Source: Paracoccus albicereus | GTDB lineage: Bacteria > Pseudomonadota > Alphaproteobacteria > Rhodobacterales > Rhodobacteraceae | DNA length: 64,000 nucleotides | Assembly: GCF_024359525.1 (NCBI RefSeq) | Contig: NZ_JAKZEU010000002.1 | Coordinates: 558,001 to 622,000, forward strand | Direction of reading: 5' to 3' | Shown: positions 47,155 through 56,007 of the stretch, one piece after another | Numbering within the stretch: the stretch's first letter is position 1 | Layout of the letters: the number at the start of each line of letters is the position of its first letter | Notes under the pieces: model-generated | Seen by the model: only the letters and a program-made list of their open reading frames with translations | Told to the model about the DNA's origin: nothing | Database searches by the model: none | Made by a program: the position numbers and the translations under genes

Positions 47155-48180
47155 TCATTTCGGCGTCTTCCCGTCGGACCCGCGGCGCACCAGCCGGCAG
47201 GCCAGCTCGACCCGCCGGGCGGGCGCGTGCGGGTCGGCAATCGTATCGCACAAAAGATCCAACGCAGTGGCCCCGACCGCGCGCATCGGGATCGCGATGG
47301 TGCTGAGCGGCGGGTCCATCAGTTCGGCCTGCGGAAGACCATCGATGGACATGATCGAAACGTCGTCCGGGATGCGCAGACCAGCGCCCGCCAGCGCCGC
47401 ATACGCCCCCATGGCCAGCGCGTCACCCGAGGCGAGGATCGCGGTGAAATCGCGCCGGCCCAGCCGCCGCGCCACCGTCTGCGTCGCCAGATCGGCGCGC
47501 CAATCCGCTACCTCGCAGACCAGCGCCGGGTCGTGATCGGCACCCATCGCGTCACGCCAGCCGTCCAACCGCCGTGCGATCGTTCGCCTGCCCGGGCAAG
47601 TCAGGAACAGAATCCGCCGATGCCCAAGCGCGCGCAGATGCTGCGTCGCCAGCGCGGCGGCCGATCGGTTGCAGGGCGCGGCCGAGGACAGCCGCATCAT
47701 CGGATCGTCGCCGTTGACCAGAACGACGGGCTTTTCGGCGGCGAAGGCACGATCGAGGATTTCCGGATCGTCCAGGGTCAACAGCAACAGGCCAGCGATA
47801 TCGGCGGCACCCTGCCCTTCGTCCAGCAGGCGCGCAACCTCGGCCGGGCCCTCGGTCTGGCGTGTCTCGACCTCCATTCCCAGCACTGCGCAACGGTCGC
47901 GGATGCCCTGCAGGACATGAAGCGTGAACTGGCTTCGCGCGAAATCCACCATCGCCGGGCCCGACGCCGCCAGCAGCACCCGTCGTCCGGCCTGCGATGA
48001 GGGCAGCGGATAGTTTAACTCTACGGCGACCGCGTGGATGCGCCTGGACAGGTCTGCCTCGACATAGCCGCGCCGCGACAGCGCCCGGGACACCGTCGCG
48101 GTCGAGACGCCGCAGCGCTCTGCGATATCCGTCAGCCGGACACGGGGGGAGATGCGGGCTCGCTTGCCATCGGGACGCAT
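47155..48180 (-). CDS. LacI-family transcriptional regulator
   Basis: This 341-residue regulator has an N-terminal helix-turn-helix (RLTDIAERCGVSTATVSRAL, about residues 14-33) and hinge (VAVELNYPLPSSQAG). A periplasmic-binding-protein-like sensor domain follows, including SGDALAMGAYAALAGAGLRIPDDVSIMSIDGLP. The ATG at 48180 is preferred because the family HTH begins within ~15 residues of it. It is divergent from the uronate operon and probably represses it until an imported sugar or its breakdown product binds. Confidence 0.9.
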   Translation of the reverse strand: MRPDGKRARISPRVRLTDIAERCGVSTATVSRALSRRGYVEADLSRRIHAVAVELNYPLPSSQAGRRVLLAASGPAMVDFARSQFTLHVLQGIRDRCAVLGMEVETRQTEGPAEVARLLDEGQGAADIAGLLLLTLDDPEILDRAFAAEKPVVLVNGDDPMMRLSSAAPCNRSAAALATQHLRALGHRRILFLTCPGRRTIARRLDGWRDAMGADHDPALVCEVADWRADLATQTVARRLGRRDFTAILASGDALAMGAYAALAGAGLRIPDDVSIMSIDGLPQAELMDPPLSTIAIPMRAVGATALDLLCDTIADPHAPARRVELACRLVRRGSDGKTPK

Positions 48181-48188
48181 GGGTCGAA

Positions 48189-48215
48189 TGTGCAAAAGAT
48201 TTACATGTTGTGCAA
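48189..48215. promoter_or_regulatory. Direct repeat TGTGCAA in the LacI/GH105 divergent promoter
   Basis: TGTGCAA occurs at 48189-48195 and again at 48209-48215, 20 bp apart (about two helical turns). Both lie in the 88-bp gap between the divergent LacI-type regulator and the GH105 gene. The TTTACA between them (48200-48205) could serve as a promoter hexamer. This is the most likely operator region for the uronate operon. Confidence 0.4.
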
Positions 48216-48268
48216 TCGGCGCGTGCGGCGCTTTCCTGCGGTCGGGACTAAGCGCGGGGAGGCGCTTG

Positions 48269-49357
48269 ATGAGGGATCGAAGCGCCATCGAGGCCGCGTT
48301 GGAAACGCTCGTTTCGGGATTTGAGAGCCTGCGCCATGACGGGCGGTTCGATGAGCCTAACCTCGATGGGTCCAGCGGCGATTACATCAGCTTCGACGCG
48401 TGGGAATGGCCGCAGGGCGTCGGTCTTTACGGTCTGGCGCAGCTTTGGCTGGCACGCGGCAAGGACCCCGCGCTTGGGCGGCGCCTGACCGAATGGTACG
48501 ATCGTGCGCTGGACCGCAGACTGCCGGGCCTGAACGTCAATACAACCGCCCCTATGCTGGCCCTGTCGATCCTGTGGCGCGAGACCCGCGATCCGCGGCA
48601 TGGCGCCGTGCTGGAGGACTGGGCCGAGCGCGTGATGCAGGACGCGCCGCGCACCCCGTTCGGTGGCTTTCAGCATGATGTTTCGGACAAGCTGAACGCG
48701 GGCGAGTTGTGGGACGACACGCTGTTCATGATGGCGCTGTTTCTGGCAAGTTACGGACAGGCCTCGGGCCGCCGGGATCTGGTGGACGAGGCCGTTCGGC
48801 AGTTTCTGGTCCACGCTCAGTTTCTGACGGACCGCGAAACGGGGCTGTGGTTTCACGGCTGGACCTTCGAAGGGCGGCACAACTTCGCCCGTGCCCGGTG
48901 GGCGCGGGGCAATGCCTGGGTGACCGCCTGCCTGATCGACCTGCCCGAACTGGCCGAGATCGAACCGGGCGCGCGGTCCCATCTGACCGCGCTGTTGCGG
49001 GATCAGGCGGCCGCATTGCTGCCGTTGCAGGCCCCAAGCGGTGCCTGGCACACGCTTCTGGACGATGCCGCCAGCTATGAGGAAACCAGTGCCACGGCGG
49101 GTTTTGCGTACGGTCTGCTGAAAGCCGCACGTCTCGGCGTCGGCGACGCGACATGGCGTGACGCGGGCCTGCGCGCTGTCGATGCAGTTCTGCGTCAGAT
49201 CGGACCTGACGGGGTGGTCGGCGGCGTCAGCTATGGCACGCGGATGGGCCACGATCTGCAATTCTACCGCGACATCCCCATCCAGCCCACGGGCTACGGG
49301 CAGTCGCTGGCGATCCTCGCACTGGTCGAGGCGCTGAAGGTGAAGGAGACCACATGA
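48269..49357 (+). CDS. Glycoside hydrolase family 105-like unsaturated uronyl hydrolase
   Basis: This 362-residue (alpha/alpha)6-barrel protein removes 4,5-unsaturated uronic acid from oligosaccharide ends by hydrating the double bond. It is related to YteR/YesR (rhamnogalacturonyl) and family 88 enzymes. The candidate catalytic Asp150 is in LWDDTLFMMALFLA. RWARGNAW (210-217) and FYRDIPIQPTGYGQS near the C-terminus are conserved. There is no signal peptide, so it acts in the cytoplasm. The ATG follows GGGGAGG. It overlaps kduI by ATGA. Confidence 0.88.
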   Translation: MRDRSAIEAALETLVSGFESLRHDGRFDEPNLDGSSGDYISFDAWEWPQGVGLYGLAQLWLARGKDPALGRRLTEWYDRALDRRLPGLNVNTTAPMLALSILWRETRDPRHGAVLEDWAERVMQDAPRTPFGGFQHDVSDKLNAGELWDDTLFMMALFLASYGQASGRRDLVDEAVRQFLVHAQFLTDRETGLWFHGWTFEGRHNFARARWARGNAWVTACLIDLPELAEIEPGARSHLTALLRDQAAALLPLQAPSGAWHTLLDDAASYEETSATAGFAYGLLKAARLGVGDATWRDAGLRAVDAVLRQIGPDGVVGGVSYGTRMGHDLQFYRDIPIQPTGYGQSLAILALVEALKVKETT

Positions 49358-50187
49358 TGGACGTGCGATACGGCGCCGGACCGGGCGAGATCGATCACAT
49401 GGGCACCGACAGGCTGCGGGCCGAATTCATGGTCGAGGGGCTGTTCCGGCCGGGCGAGTTGCGGATGACGTACACACATCTGGATCGGATGATCGTCGGC
49501 GGCGCGGTGCCGACGGACCAACCACTTCGCTTCGTCGACGGGGCCGATGTCGGAACCGAACTGTTTTTCACCGCACGCGAGGCCGGGATCGCCAATCTTG
49601 GTGGACCGGGATGGGCCGAAGTCGACGGACAGCGGATGACCGTGGCGGGACGCGATTGCCTTTATATCGGGCGCGGCAGCCGCTCGGTCACGCTGGGCAG
49701 CGACGATCCGGCCAAACCGGCCAGGTTCTATCTGAATTCGGTCCCCGCCGGCGCTGATCACCCGACGCGCGTGGTCACCCGCGCCGAAAGCAAGCAGATC
49801 AGTTTCGGCGAGCGTGACCGCGGCAATTACCGCGAGCTGCGCATGTACATCCATCCGGAGGTCGGGCCGTCCTGCCTGCTGCTGATGGGCATAACCGACG
49901 TGCCGCAGGGCCAAATCTGGAACACCCAGCCCCCGCATCTGCACGAGCGGCGGATGGAGGCCTATTGCTACACCGACCTCGCGCCCGAGGATCGCGTGTT
50001 CCACTTCATGGGTCGGCCCGACAATACCCGCCATCTGGTCGTGCAGAATGGCGATGTCGTCCTGTCGCCCGCTTGGTCGATCCACATGGGCGCGGGGACC
50101 GGACCCTATGCCTTCGTCTGGGGCATGACCGGCGAGAATCAGGCCTATGGCGATGTCGATCCCGTGCCGGTGAGCGCGCTTCGATGA
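49354..50187 (+). CDS. kduI: 5-dehydro-4-deoxy-D-glucuronate isomerase
   Basis: This 277-residue cupin enzyme isomerises the keto-form of unsaturated uronate (DKI) to 2,5-diketo-3-deoxygluconate. The zinc ligands are His195, His197, Glu202 and His244 (PPHLHERRMEAYCY; WSIHMGAGTG), at the same spacing as in E. coli KduI. It acts on the monosaccharide released by the preceding GH105 enzyme. The next enzymes of the path (KduD, KdgK, Eda) are not in the window. ATGA overlaps on both sides. Confidence 0.95.
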   Translation: MMDVRYGAGPGEIDHMGTDRLRAEFMVEGLFRPGELRMTYTHLDRMIVGGAVPTDQPLRFVDGADVGTELFFTAREAGIANLGGPGWAEVDGQRMTVAGRDCLYIGRGSRSVTLGSDDPAKPARFYLNSVPAGADHPTRVVTRAESKQISFGERDRGNYRELRMYIHPEVGPSCLLLMGITDVPQGQIWNTQPPHLHERRMEAYCYTDLAPEDRVFHFMGRPDNTRHLVVQNGDVVLSPAWSIHMGAGTGPYAFVWGMTGENQAYGDVDPVPVSALR

Positions 50188-52667
50188 GCACCGCATTCGC
50201 CCCCGCCGCCGCACTGTCGCCCGGTCAGGCGCTGCGGTTCTGGACCGTCTCGGCGATCAGCGAGGAACGGTTCGATACGCTCGACCAACCGCTGCACGGG
50301 GAAATGGACCCGTTCTTCTTCCTGACCAAGGACCAGAACTTCATCCCGCACGAATATCCGTGCCGCACTGAATTCGCCGCCCGCTACCGCGACCGCGAGC
50401 CCGCGCCCTGGGGCGATGCCACGCAGGCGCGCAACTGGCTGCCCTTTGGCCAGGATTTCCTCGACCTGTCGGGCTTCTGGTTCCGGCCGACGCGGATCGC
50501 GGCCCATGCCACTGGCGGGGTGATCGCCGCAGAACCCGGCCGTGCGCGGTTGCGGCTGGTCACCTGCGGCGGCGCTGTCATGCGGATCAATGGCGCTCAG
50601 GTCGCGTGGTGCGCGCCCTATATCCGCAACTACGCCACCGCGATGGAGTTCGAGGCCGAGCTGGTTGCGGGTGAGAACCGGATCGAGGTCTTCTTCGACG
50701 ACCTGGCAGAGCGCGACACCCGCTTCTTCATCCGCCTCGACTGGCTGGAGGGGCCAGAGGTTCAAGCCGCCCTGCCCTTCCCCGGCATCCCGGGCGAAAC
50801 CGTTCGCCATGTCGAATCGATGCTGGACCAGGTGCATTTCGATCGCCCCGCCTATGCCGGCGGCGCGGTGTCCCTGGTCTGGCCGATTGCGCCCCAGGCG
50901 GACGCCGACCTCTCGATCCGGGTCGAGGGCGATTTCATGTCGCACGAACGGATGGACCGGCGCCTTGCCTTGCCCGCCGGGTCTGAGCGGCTGGTGCTCG
51001 GTCAGGCCGAGGACTTCCCGGCCGATTTCCGCCATTTCCACGTCACATTGACCACGCAGGGTTTCACCGCGACCCGCACCCTGGGGGTCGAGATTGCCCA
51101 TCCCGCCGGACCCGCCCCAACCGAGTCGCGCGCCCGACAGGACGAGGCGTTGAGGGCCGTCGCCGAAAAGGCCGAACCCGACACCGTCTGCGCGCTGGCG
51201 CGCCTGGCCTGCGGCCTTCCCGCCGACGACATGATCCTGCGTGTGTTGCCGACGATCGAAGAGTGCTGGGACTGCGCCGATTTCGCGCTGGTTCCGCTGC
51301 TATGGTCGCGGATGCGCTTTGCGGACGGGTTGGCGCCCGACACGCTGCCAAGGATCGACGAAACGATCCTGGCCTACCGCTACTGGATGGATGAGCCTGG
51401 CAACGATGTGCAGTGGTATTTCAGCGAAAACCACGCGCTGCTGTTCCACACCGCCGCCTATCTGGCCGGCCACCTGCTGCCCGACGCGACCTTCCGCCGC
51501 TCGGGTCGCAGCGGCGTGGACCAGTCGGCGGTGGGCCGCGACCGGGTGCGGGCCTGGCTCGACCATTTCGAGGAAGCGGAGATGGCCGAATTCAACTCGG
51601 CCCCCTATTTCCCGATCGACCTCAAGGGCCTGTGCGCGCTTTTTGCCCTAGCGCCGGACGCCGACATCCGCGACCGCGCGGGATGTGGCATAGCGCGGCT
51701 GGTCGAGATCGTGGCCAACAGCGCGCATCAGGGTGTGCTGACCGCGGCGCAGGGCCGCAGCTACGAGCATACCCTGCGCGCGGGTGCGACGCTGGAACTG
51801 TCGGCCATCGCCCGGATGTTGTGGGGCGCGGGCAGCTATGGAGCGCGCTTCCACTGTGTTCCGCAACTGGCGCTCTGCTTGCGCGATCACGGGCTTGCAC
51901 TGCCCGATCTGCGCGCGCGTGCGGTGTGGGACCATGACGACGGCCAGGAATGGTGCTTCACCCAAGGCGAAGGGCGATTCGCGCATCTCTATCACTGGAA
52001 GACCCGCGGAACAGCGATGGGATCAACCGCGCGCTATCGCTGGGGCGAGTGGGGCTATCAGGAAACGCTGATCCATGCGCGGATCGGCACCGATCCGCAG
52101 GCGCAGGTCTGGATCAACCATCCGGGTGAATTGATCCAGTCGGGCTACGGCCGGCCATCCTACTGGGGCGGATCGGCCTCGATCCCGCGAGTGCAGCAAT
52201 ATCGCGGCCTTGCGATCGTCGTTTTCGACGGCGTGGCCCCGCAGCCCGACCTGACCCATGCGTGGTTTCCCGCATCGGTCTTCGACGATTGGCTGCTGGA
52301 GGACGCGACGGCCGCCGCAGCGCAGGCAGGCTCCGGGCTGCTGATTTCTGCAGCGACGCCGTTGACCCGCGTCATGAGCGGCCCGAGCGCAGGCTGCGAA
52401 TTGCGTCAGTCGGGACGTGACGGGTCCTGGATCATCCGCTTGGCGGACGGCATCGACAGCGCGCAGGCGATGCGCGACCGCTTCGGCGGGCTCAAGTTGA
52501 CCACCGCAGAGGATGGCACCATTCTGGTTTCCGACCCGGATTACGGACCGGTCGCCTTCCACGTGGACGGCACGGTCACGGCACAGGGACGCAAGCTTGA
52601 TCCAGACGACTGGACGCTTGCGGGGGAGAGACGGACGTTGGCACCGGCAGCAGACCGGACGCCGTAA
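50184..52667 (+). CDS. Large protein of unrecognised family in the uronate operon; candidate cytoplasmic carbohydrate-active enzyme
   Basis: I do not recognise this 827-residue protein. It has no signal peptide or membrane helix. Layout by composition is a beta-rich N-terminal half (1-310, with WYRD/WFRPTR-like strands), a helical segment (about 320-600) and a beta-rich C-terminal domain (600-827, ending ILVSDPDYGPVAFHVDGTV). The helical part has conserved-looking polar clusters: WYFSENHALLFHTAAYLAG (411-429), AEFNSAPYFPIDLKG (468-482), GRSYEHTLRAG (524-534) and HDDGQEW (584-590). Helical toroid plus beta-sandwich is the architecture of several polysaccharide lyases and hydrolases with His/Tyr/Asn catalysis, so a lyase or hydrolase role is inferred. 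It overlaps kduI by ATGA, and the importer genes start 18 nt later. Confidence 0.7.
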   Translation: MSTAFAPAAALSPGQALRFWTVSAISEERFDTLDQPLHGEMDPFFFLTKDQNFIPHEYPCRTEFAARYRDREPAPWGDATQARNWLPFGQDFLDLSGFWFRPTRIAAHATGGVIAAEPGRARLRLVTCGGAVMRINGAQVAWCAPYIRNYATAMEFEAELVAGENRIEVFFDDLAERDTRFFIRLDWLEGPEVQAALPFPGIPGETVRHVESMLDQVHFDRPAYAGGAVSLVWPIAPQADADLSIRVEGDFMSHERMDRRLALPAGSERLVLGQAEDFPADFRHFHVTLTTQGFTATRTLGVEIAHPAGPAPTESRARQDEALRAVAEKAEPDTVCALARLACGLPADDMILRVLPTIEECWDCADFALVPLLWSRMRFADGLAPDTLPRIDETILAYRYWMDEPGNDVQWYFSENHALLFHTAAYLAGHLLPDATFRRSGRSGVDQSAVGRDRVRAWLDHFEEAEMAEFNSAPYFPIDLKGLCALFALAPDADIRDRAGCGIARLVEIVANSAHQGVLTAAQGRSYEHTLRAGATLELSAIARMLWGAGSYGARFHCVPQLALCLRDHGLALPDLRARAVWDHDDGQEWCFTQGEGRFAHLYHWKTRGTAMGSTARYRWGEWGYQETLIHARIGTDPQAQVWINHPGELIQSGYGRPSYWGGSASIPRVQQYRGLAIVVFDGVAPQPDLTHAWFPASVFDDWLLEDATAAAAQAGSGLLISAATPLTRVMSGPSAGCELRQSGRDGSWIIRLADGIDSAQAMRDRFGGLKLTTAEDGTILVSDPDYGPVAFHVDGTVTAQGRKLDPDDWTLAGERRTLAPAADRTP

Positions 52668-52685
52668 CACGGGGAGGAGTTTTTA

Positions 52686-53963
52686 ATGATGAACAGGGCA
52701 AGGATGCTCGCCACCGCATCAGTGCTGGCGCTGCTGGGCGCGGGCGCGCAGGCGGGCGAGGTCCGCATGATGTGGTATTCCGACGGGATCGAGGGCGAGG
52801 TGATGCAGGACCTGCTGAACCGCTTCATGGAGGAGAACCCCGACATCAATGTGACGCTCGACAACGTCGCCTACCAGGTGATCATGGAGCAGTTGCCGAT
52901 CCAGCTCGCGTCAGGCGAAGGCCCAGACATCGCGCGTGTCACCAACCTCAAGGAACAGGCTGAACACTGGCTGGATCTCACCGACTATGTCGAGGACCCC
53001 GAATACTGGCGCACGAATTTCGGCGACCAGTTCGACTGGATGCGTCCTGACGACAGTGACATCATCCCGGGCTTCATGACCCAGCTGACCCTGACCGGCG
53101 GCTTCGCCAACGCGACCCTGTTCGAACAGGCAGGCGTCGCCATGCCCGGTGAAGGCGCGACCTGGGAGGAATGGGTCGAGGCCGCAACGCAGGTCCAGGA
53201 AAGCCAGCAGACTGCCGGCGCCTTCTCGATCGACCGATCTGGGCACCGGATCACCGGACCGATGATCTCCTACGGGGCCAATCTGGTCGGCGAGGACGGC
53301 AAGCCCGCACCGCTGGACGATGCGGCCAAGGCGTTCATCACTCAGCTCGTGCAATGGACGGACGAGGGCAAGAACCTGCGCGACGTCTGGGTCAGCGCGG
53401 CGGGCACGACCTACATCCCCGGCGCAGACGAGTTCATCAACGCCAACATTCCGCTGTACTATTCGGGCAGCTGGCAGATCGCGAACCTGTCGACCAAGAT
53501 CGGCGATGCTTTCGACTGGGTCGCCATTGGCTCTCCCTGCGGCGACGCGGGCTGCACGGGCCTGCCGGGTGGCGCGGCGCTGGTCGGGATCAAGTACACG
53601 CAGAACCCCGAGGATGTCGGCAAGGTGATGGACTTCCTCGCGCGTGAAGACATCGTCAAGGAATTCTCGGAACGCACTCTGTTCCTGCCCGCCCACAAGG
53701 GCGTGGTCGAGGCAGGCGGCCTGAACTTCCAGACGGAAGACCCAAGCGCCAAGGCCGCGCTGGAAGCATTTGTCGGCTTCACCGGCACGATCATGCCCGA
53801 AGCGAACGCAATGCCCGCCTGGCGTTACGCCAATGCGGTCTATGGCGGCATGGTCAACCGCATCAGCCAGGCGATGGCGGGCGAAATGGCGGTCGAAGAC
53901 ATCTTCGCACGCATCGACAGCGATATCGCCGAACAGGTCGCTGCGGCGGACCAGACGAAATGA
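52686..53963 (+). CDS. ABC sugar transporter, periplasmic solute-binding protein (CUT1)
   Basis: This 425-residue cluster-D-type binding protein starts after a strong GGGGAGGA. The signal peptide ends at AGAQAGEV. The mature protein has the family opening VRMMWYSDGIEGEVMQDLLNRF and the aromatic-rich ligand cleft (LYYSGSWQIANL). A disulphide-like pair is possible in SPCGDAGCTG. It is first of the importer genes, directly behind the uncharacterised 827-residue protein. The likely ligand is a uronate-containing oligosaccharide. Confidence 0.92.
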   Translation: MMNRARMLATASVLALLGAGAQAGEVRMMWYSDGIEGEVMQDLLNRFMEENPDINVTLDNVAYQVIMEQLPIQLASGEGPDIARVTNLKEQAEHWLDLTDYVEDPEYWRTNFGDQFDWMRPDDSDIIPGFMTQLTLTGGFANATLFEQAGVAMPGEGATWEEWVEAATQVQESQQTAGAFSIDRSGHRITGPMISYGANLVGEDGKPAPLDDAAKAFITQLVQWTDEGKNLRDVWVSAAGTTYIPGADEFINANIPLYYSGSWQIANLSTKIGDAFDWVAIGSPCGDAGCTGLPGGAALVGIKYTQNPEDVGKVMDFLAREDIVKEFSERTLFLPAHKGVVEAGGLNFQTEDPSAKAALEAFVGFTGTIMPEANAMPAWRYANAVYGGMVNRISQAMAGEMAVEDIFARIDSDIAEQVAAADQTK

Positions 53964-54958
53964 GACCCGCCACCTCGGCGGGGGCGGTCGTCACCGCCCC
54001 CCTGCGGTGGCTTGCGCGGGCGACGGATGTTCCGCTGTCCGCCTGGCAGCGCCTGACCGGGCAGCGCGGCATGATCGCGCTGTTCCTGCTGCCCAACATG
54101 GCGATCTTCGGCATCTTCGTTCTGGTGCCGCTGGTCATCAATCTTCTTTACTCGACGACCGGCGGAACCGAGTTTTTCCTTTCCGACCGCCCGCAGGTCG
54201 GTGCCGACCATTATGCCCGGCTGCTCGATTGCGGAAACTACCTCGACCCGAACTCCTGCCGCGACGACATGTTCTGGATCGCGGTCAGCAACACGGCGCG
54301 CTTCGTGTTCTTCCAGGTCGCGGTGATGACGCTGGCCGCGCTGATCACCGCGCTGATCCTGAACCGCGCATTGCCCGGCAAGGGGTTCTGGCGCGCCGTG
54401 TTCTTCTTCCCGGTGCTGCTGTCGCCGGTCGTCGTCGGGCTGATCTGGAAGTGGATCCTGCAACGACAGGGCCTTGCGAACCTGTTCATGGTCGAGTTGG
54501 GGCTGGAACCCGTCAACTGGCTGACAGACCGGCTGTGGGCCTTCGTCGCTGCCGTCGGCGTTTCGGTCTGGGCCCATATGGGGTTCTACACTTTGATCCT
54601 GCTCGCCGGATTGCAGGCGATCCCGCGCGACCTCTACGAGGCGGCCGAAATGGATGGCACGCGTCCGTTCCGCGTCTTCTGGCGCATCACCCTGCCCCTG
54701 CTGATGCCGAACCTGCTGGTCGTCATCGTGCTGTCGCTGATCCGCGCGGTGCAGATCTTCGACGAGGCCTATGTGCTGACCGGCGGCGGTCCGGGCACGT
54801 CCACCATGTTCATGACGCAATATATCTATGAGGTCGGGTTCGCGAACCTGCTGCGCAATCCCGGGCTGGCCGCCGCGGCATCGATCCTGATGGCCTGCGT
54901 GCTGATCGTGCTCACGCTGCTGCAATTGTATCTCTCGCGGCGGAGTGGCGCGAAATGA
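53960..54958 (+). CDS. ABC sugar transporter permease (MalF/UgpA type)
   Basis: This 332-residue permease has six membrane helices starting around residue 35 (GMIALFLLPNMAIFGIFVLVP). The EAA loop is DLYEAAEMDGTRPFRVFWRI near 230. The hydrophilic N-terminal 30 residues are cytoplasmic. It overlaps the binding-protein gene and the next permease by ATGA. Confidence 0.92.
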   Translation: MRPATSAGAVVTAPLRWLARATDVPLSAWQRLTGQRGMIALFLLPNMAIFGIFVLVPLVINLLYSTTGGTEFFLSDRPQVGADHYARLLDCGNYLDPNSCRDDMFWIAVSNTARFVFFQVAVMTLAALITALILNRALPGKGFWRAVFFFPVLLSPVVVGLIWKWILQRQGLANLFMVELGLEPVNWLTDRLWAFVAAVGVSVWAHMGFYTLILLAGLQAIPRDLYEAAEMDGTRPFRVFWRITLPLLMPNLLVVIVLSLIRAVQIFDEAYVLTGGGPGTSTMFMTQYIYEVGFANLLRNPGLAAAASILMACVLIVLTLLQLYLSRRSGAK

Positions 54959-56007
54959 TCCGCTTCCTCACCCGCAGGCGGGGTGCCACCGGGGACGGGC
55001 ACGGTTGGCACTGGACCGACATCGCCACCTGGGTCTGGCTGATCGGGGGCACGATCCTGATGTTCGGCCCCGCGGTCTGGCTGGTTCTGTCCAGCTTCAA
55101 GACACCTGCCGGGTTGGCCGAATTCCCGCCGACGATCCTGCCCTACGCGCAGGAAACGACGATGCTCGGCGATCAGGCAAAGCCGTTGTTCGAGGTGACG
55201 CTGGAGGATGGCATCACTGTTACCATGGCAGAACTGCGCCGCGTCGGCATCGTCGCGCAGATGGTGCCGCCGGATCAACCGGATGCAGAGCCGCTGAAGA
55301 TCAACATCAACGACCGGACACCGGTCCGGCAGATGGATTTTGCGACCGAGAATTATACCCAGCCATTCCTGCAATTCGACTTCGTGCTGTTTCTCAGGAA
55401 TTCGGTCTATGTCACTGTTATGGCGACGATCATCACGCTACTGACGAACTCTATGGCGGCCTTTGCCCTGTCGAAATACGAATTTCGCGGACGCAACGCC
55501 GTGATGCTGCTGATCGTCGCGACGCTGATGGTGCCGCTGTCGGTGATTCTGGTGCCTCTCTATTCCGTGGTCTCTGCGGTCGGACTGATCAACAACCTCT
55601 GGGGCGTGATCCTGCCCACGGTTGCGACGCCGACGGGCGTGTTCCTGCTGCGGCAGTACATGCTGACCATCCCCGACGAATTGCTTGAAGCCGCGCGGAT
55701 GGATCATGCGAGCGAATGGCAGATCTATTGGCGGATCGTCCTGCCGCTGGCCGCACCGGCGCTTGCGGTGCTCGCGATCTTTTCCGTCGTGTGGCGCTGG
55801 AACGACTTTCTGTGGCCGCTGGTGGTGCTGTCGCGGCGCGAGCTTTACACGCTGCAGATCGGCCTCAATTCCTATGCGGGCGAGCTGAACGTGCAATGGC
55901 ACTTCATCCTGGCGATGACCGTGGTCGCGATGATCCCCGTCGTGTTGGTCTTCGTCTTTCTGCAACGCTTCATCACCGCTGGGATCGCCGGAACGGGACT
56001 GAAATAA
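54955..56007 (+). CDS. ABC sugar transporter permease (MalG/UgpE type) with a large periplasmic insert
   Basis: This 350-residue permease is longer than the usual ~280 of this type. Between the first helix (WVWLIGGTILMFGPAVWLVL) and the second (SVYVTVMATIITLLTNSMAA) there is a periplasmic stretch of roughly 85 residues rich in Pro, Asp and Thr. The EAA loop is LLEAARMDHASEWQIYWRI near 243. The stop overlaps the ATPase start by one base (TAATG). Confidence 0.92.
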   Translation: MIRFLTRRRGATGDGHGWHWTDIATWVWLIGGTILMFGPAVWLVLSSFKTPAGLAEFPPTILPYAQETTMLGDQAKPLFEVTLEDGITVTMAELRRVGIVAQMVPPDQPDAEPLKININDRTPVRQMDFATENYTQPFLQFDFVLFLRNSVYVTVMATIITLLTNSMAAFALSKYEFRGRNAVMLLIVATLMVPLSVILVPLYSVVSAVGLINNLWGVILPTVATPTGVFLLRQYMLTIPDELLEAARMDHASEWQIYWRIVLPLAAPALAVLAIFSVVWRWNDFLWPLVVLSRRELYTLQIGLNSYAGELNVQWHFILAMTVVAMIPVVLVFVFLQRFITAGIAGTGLK

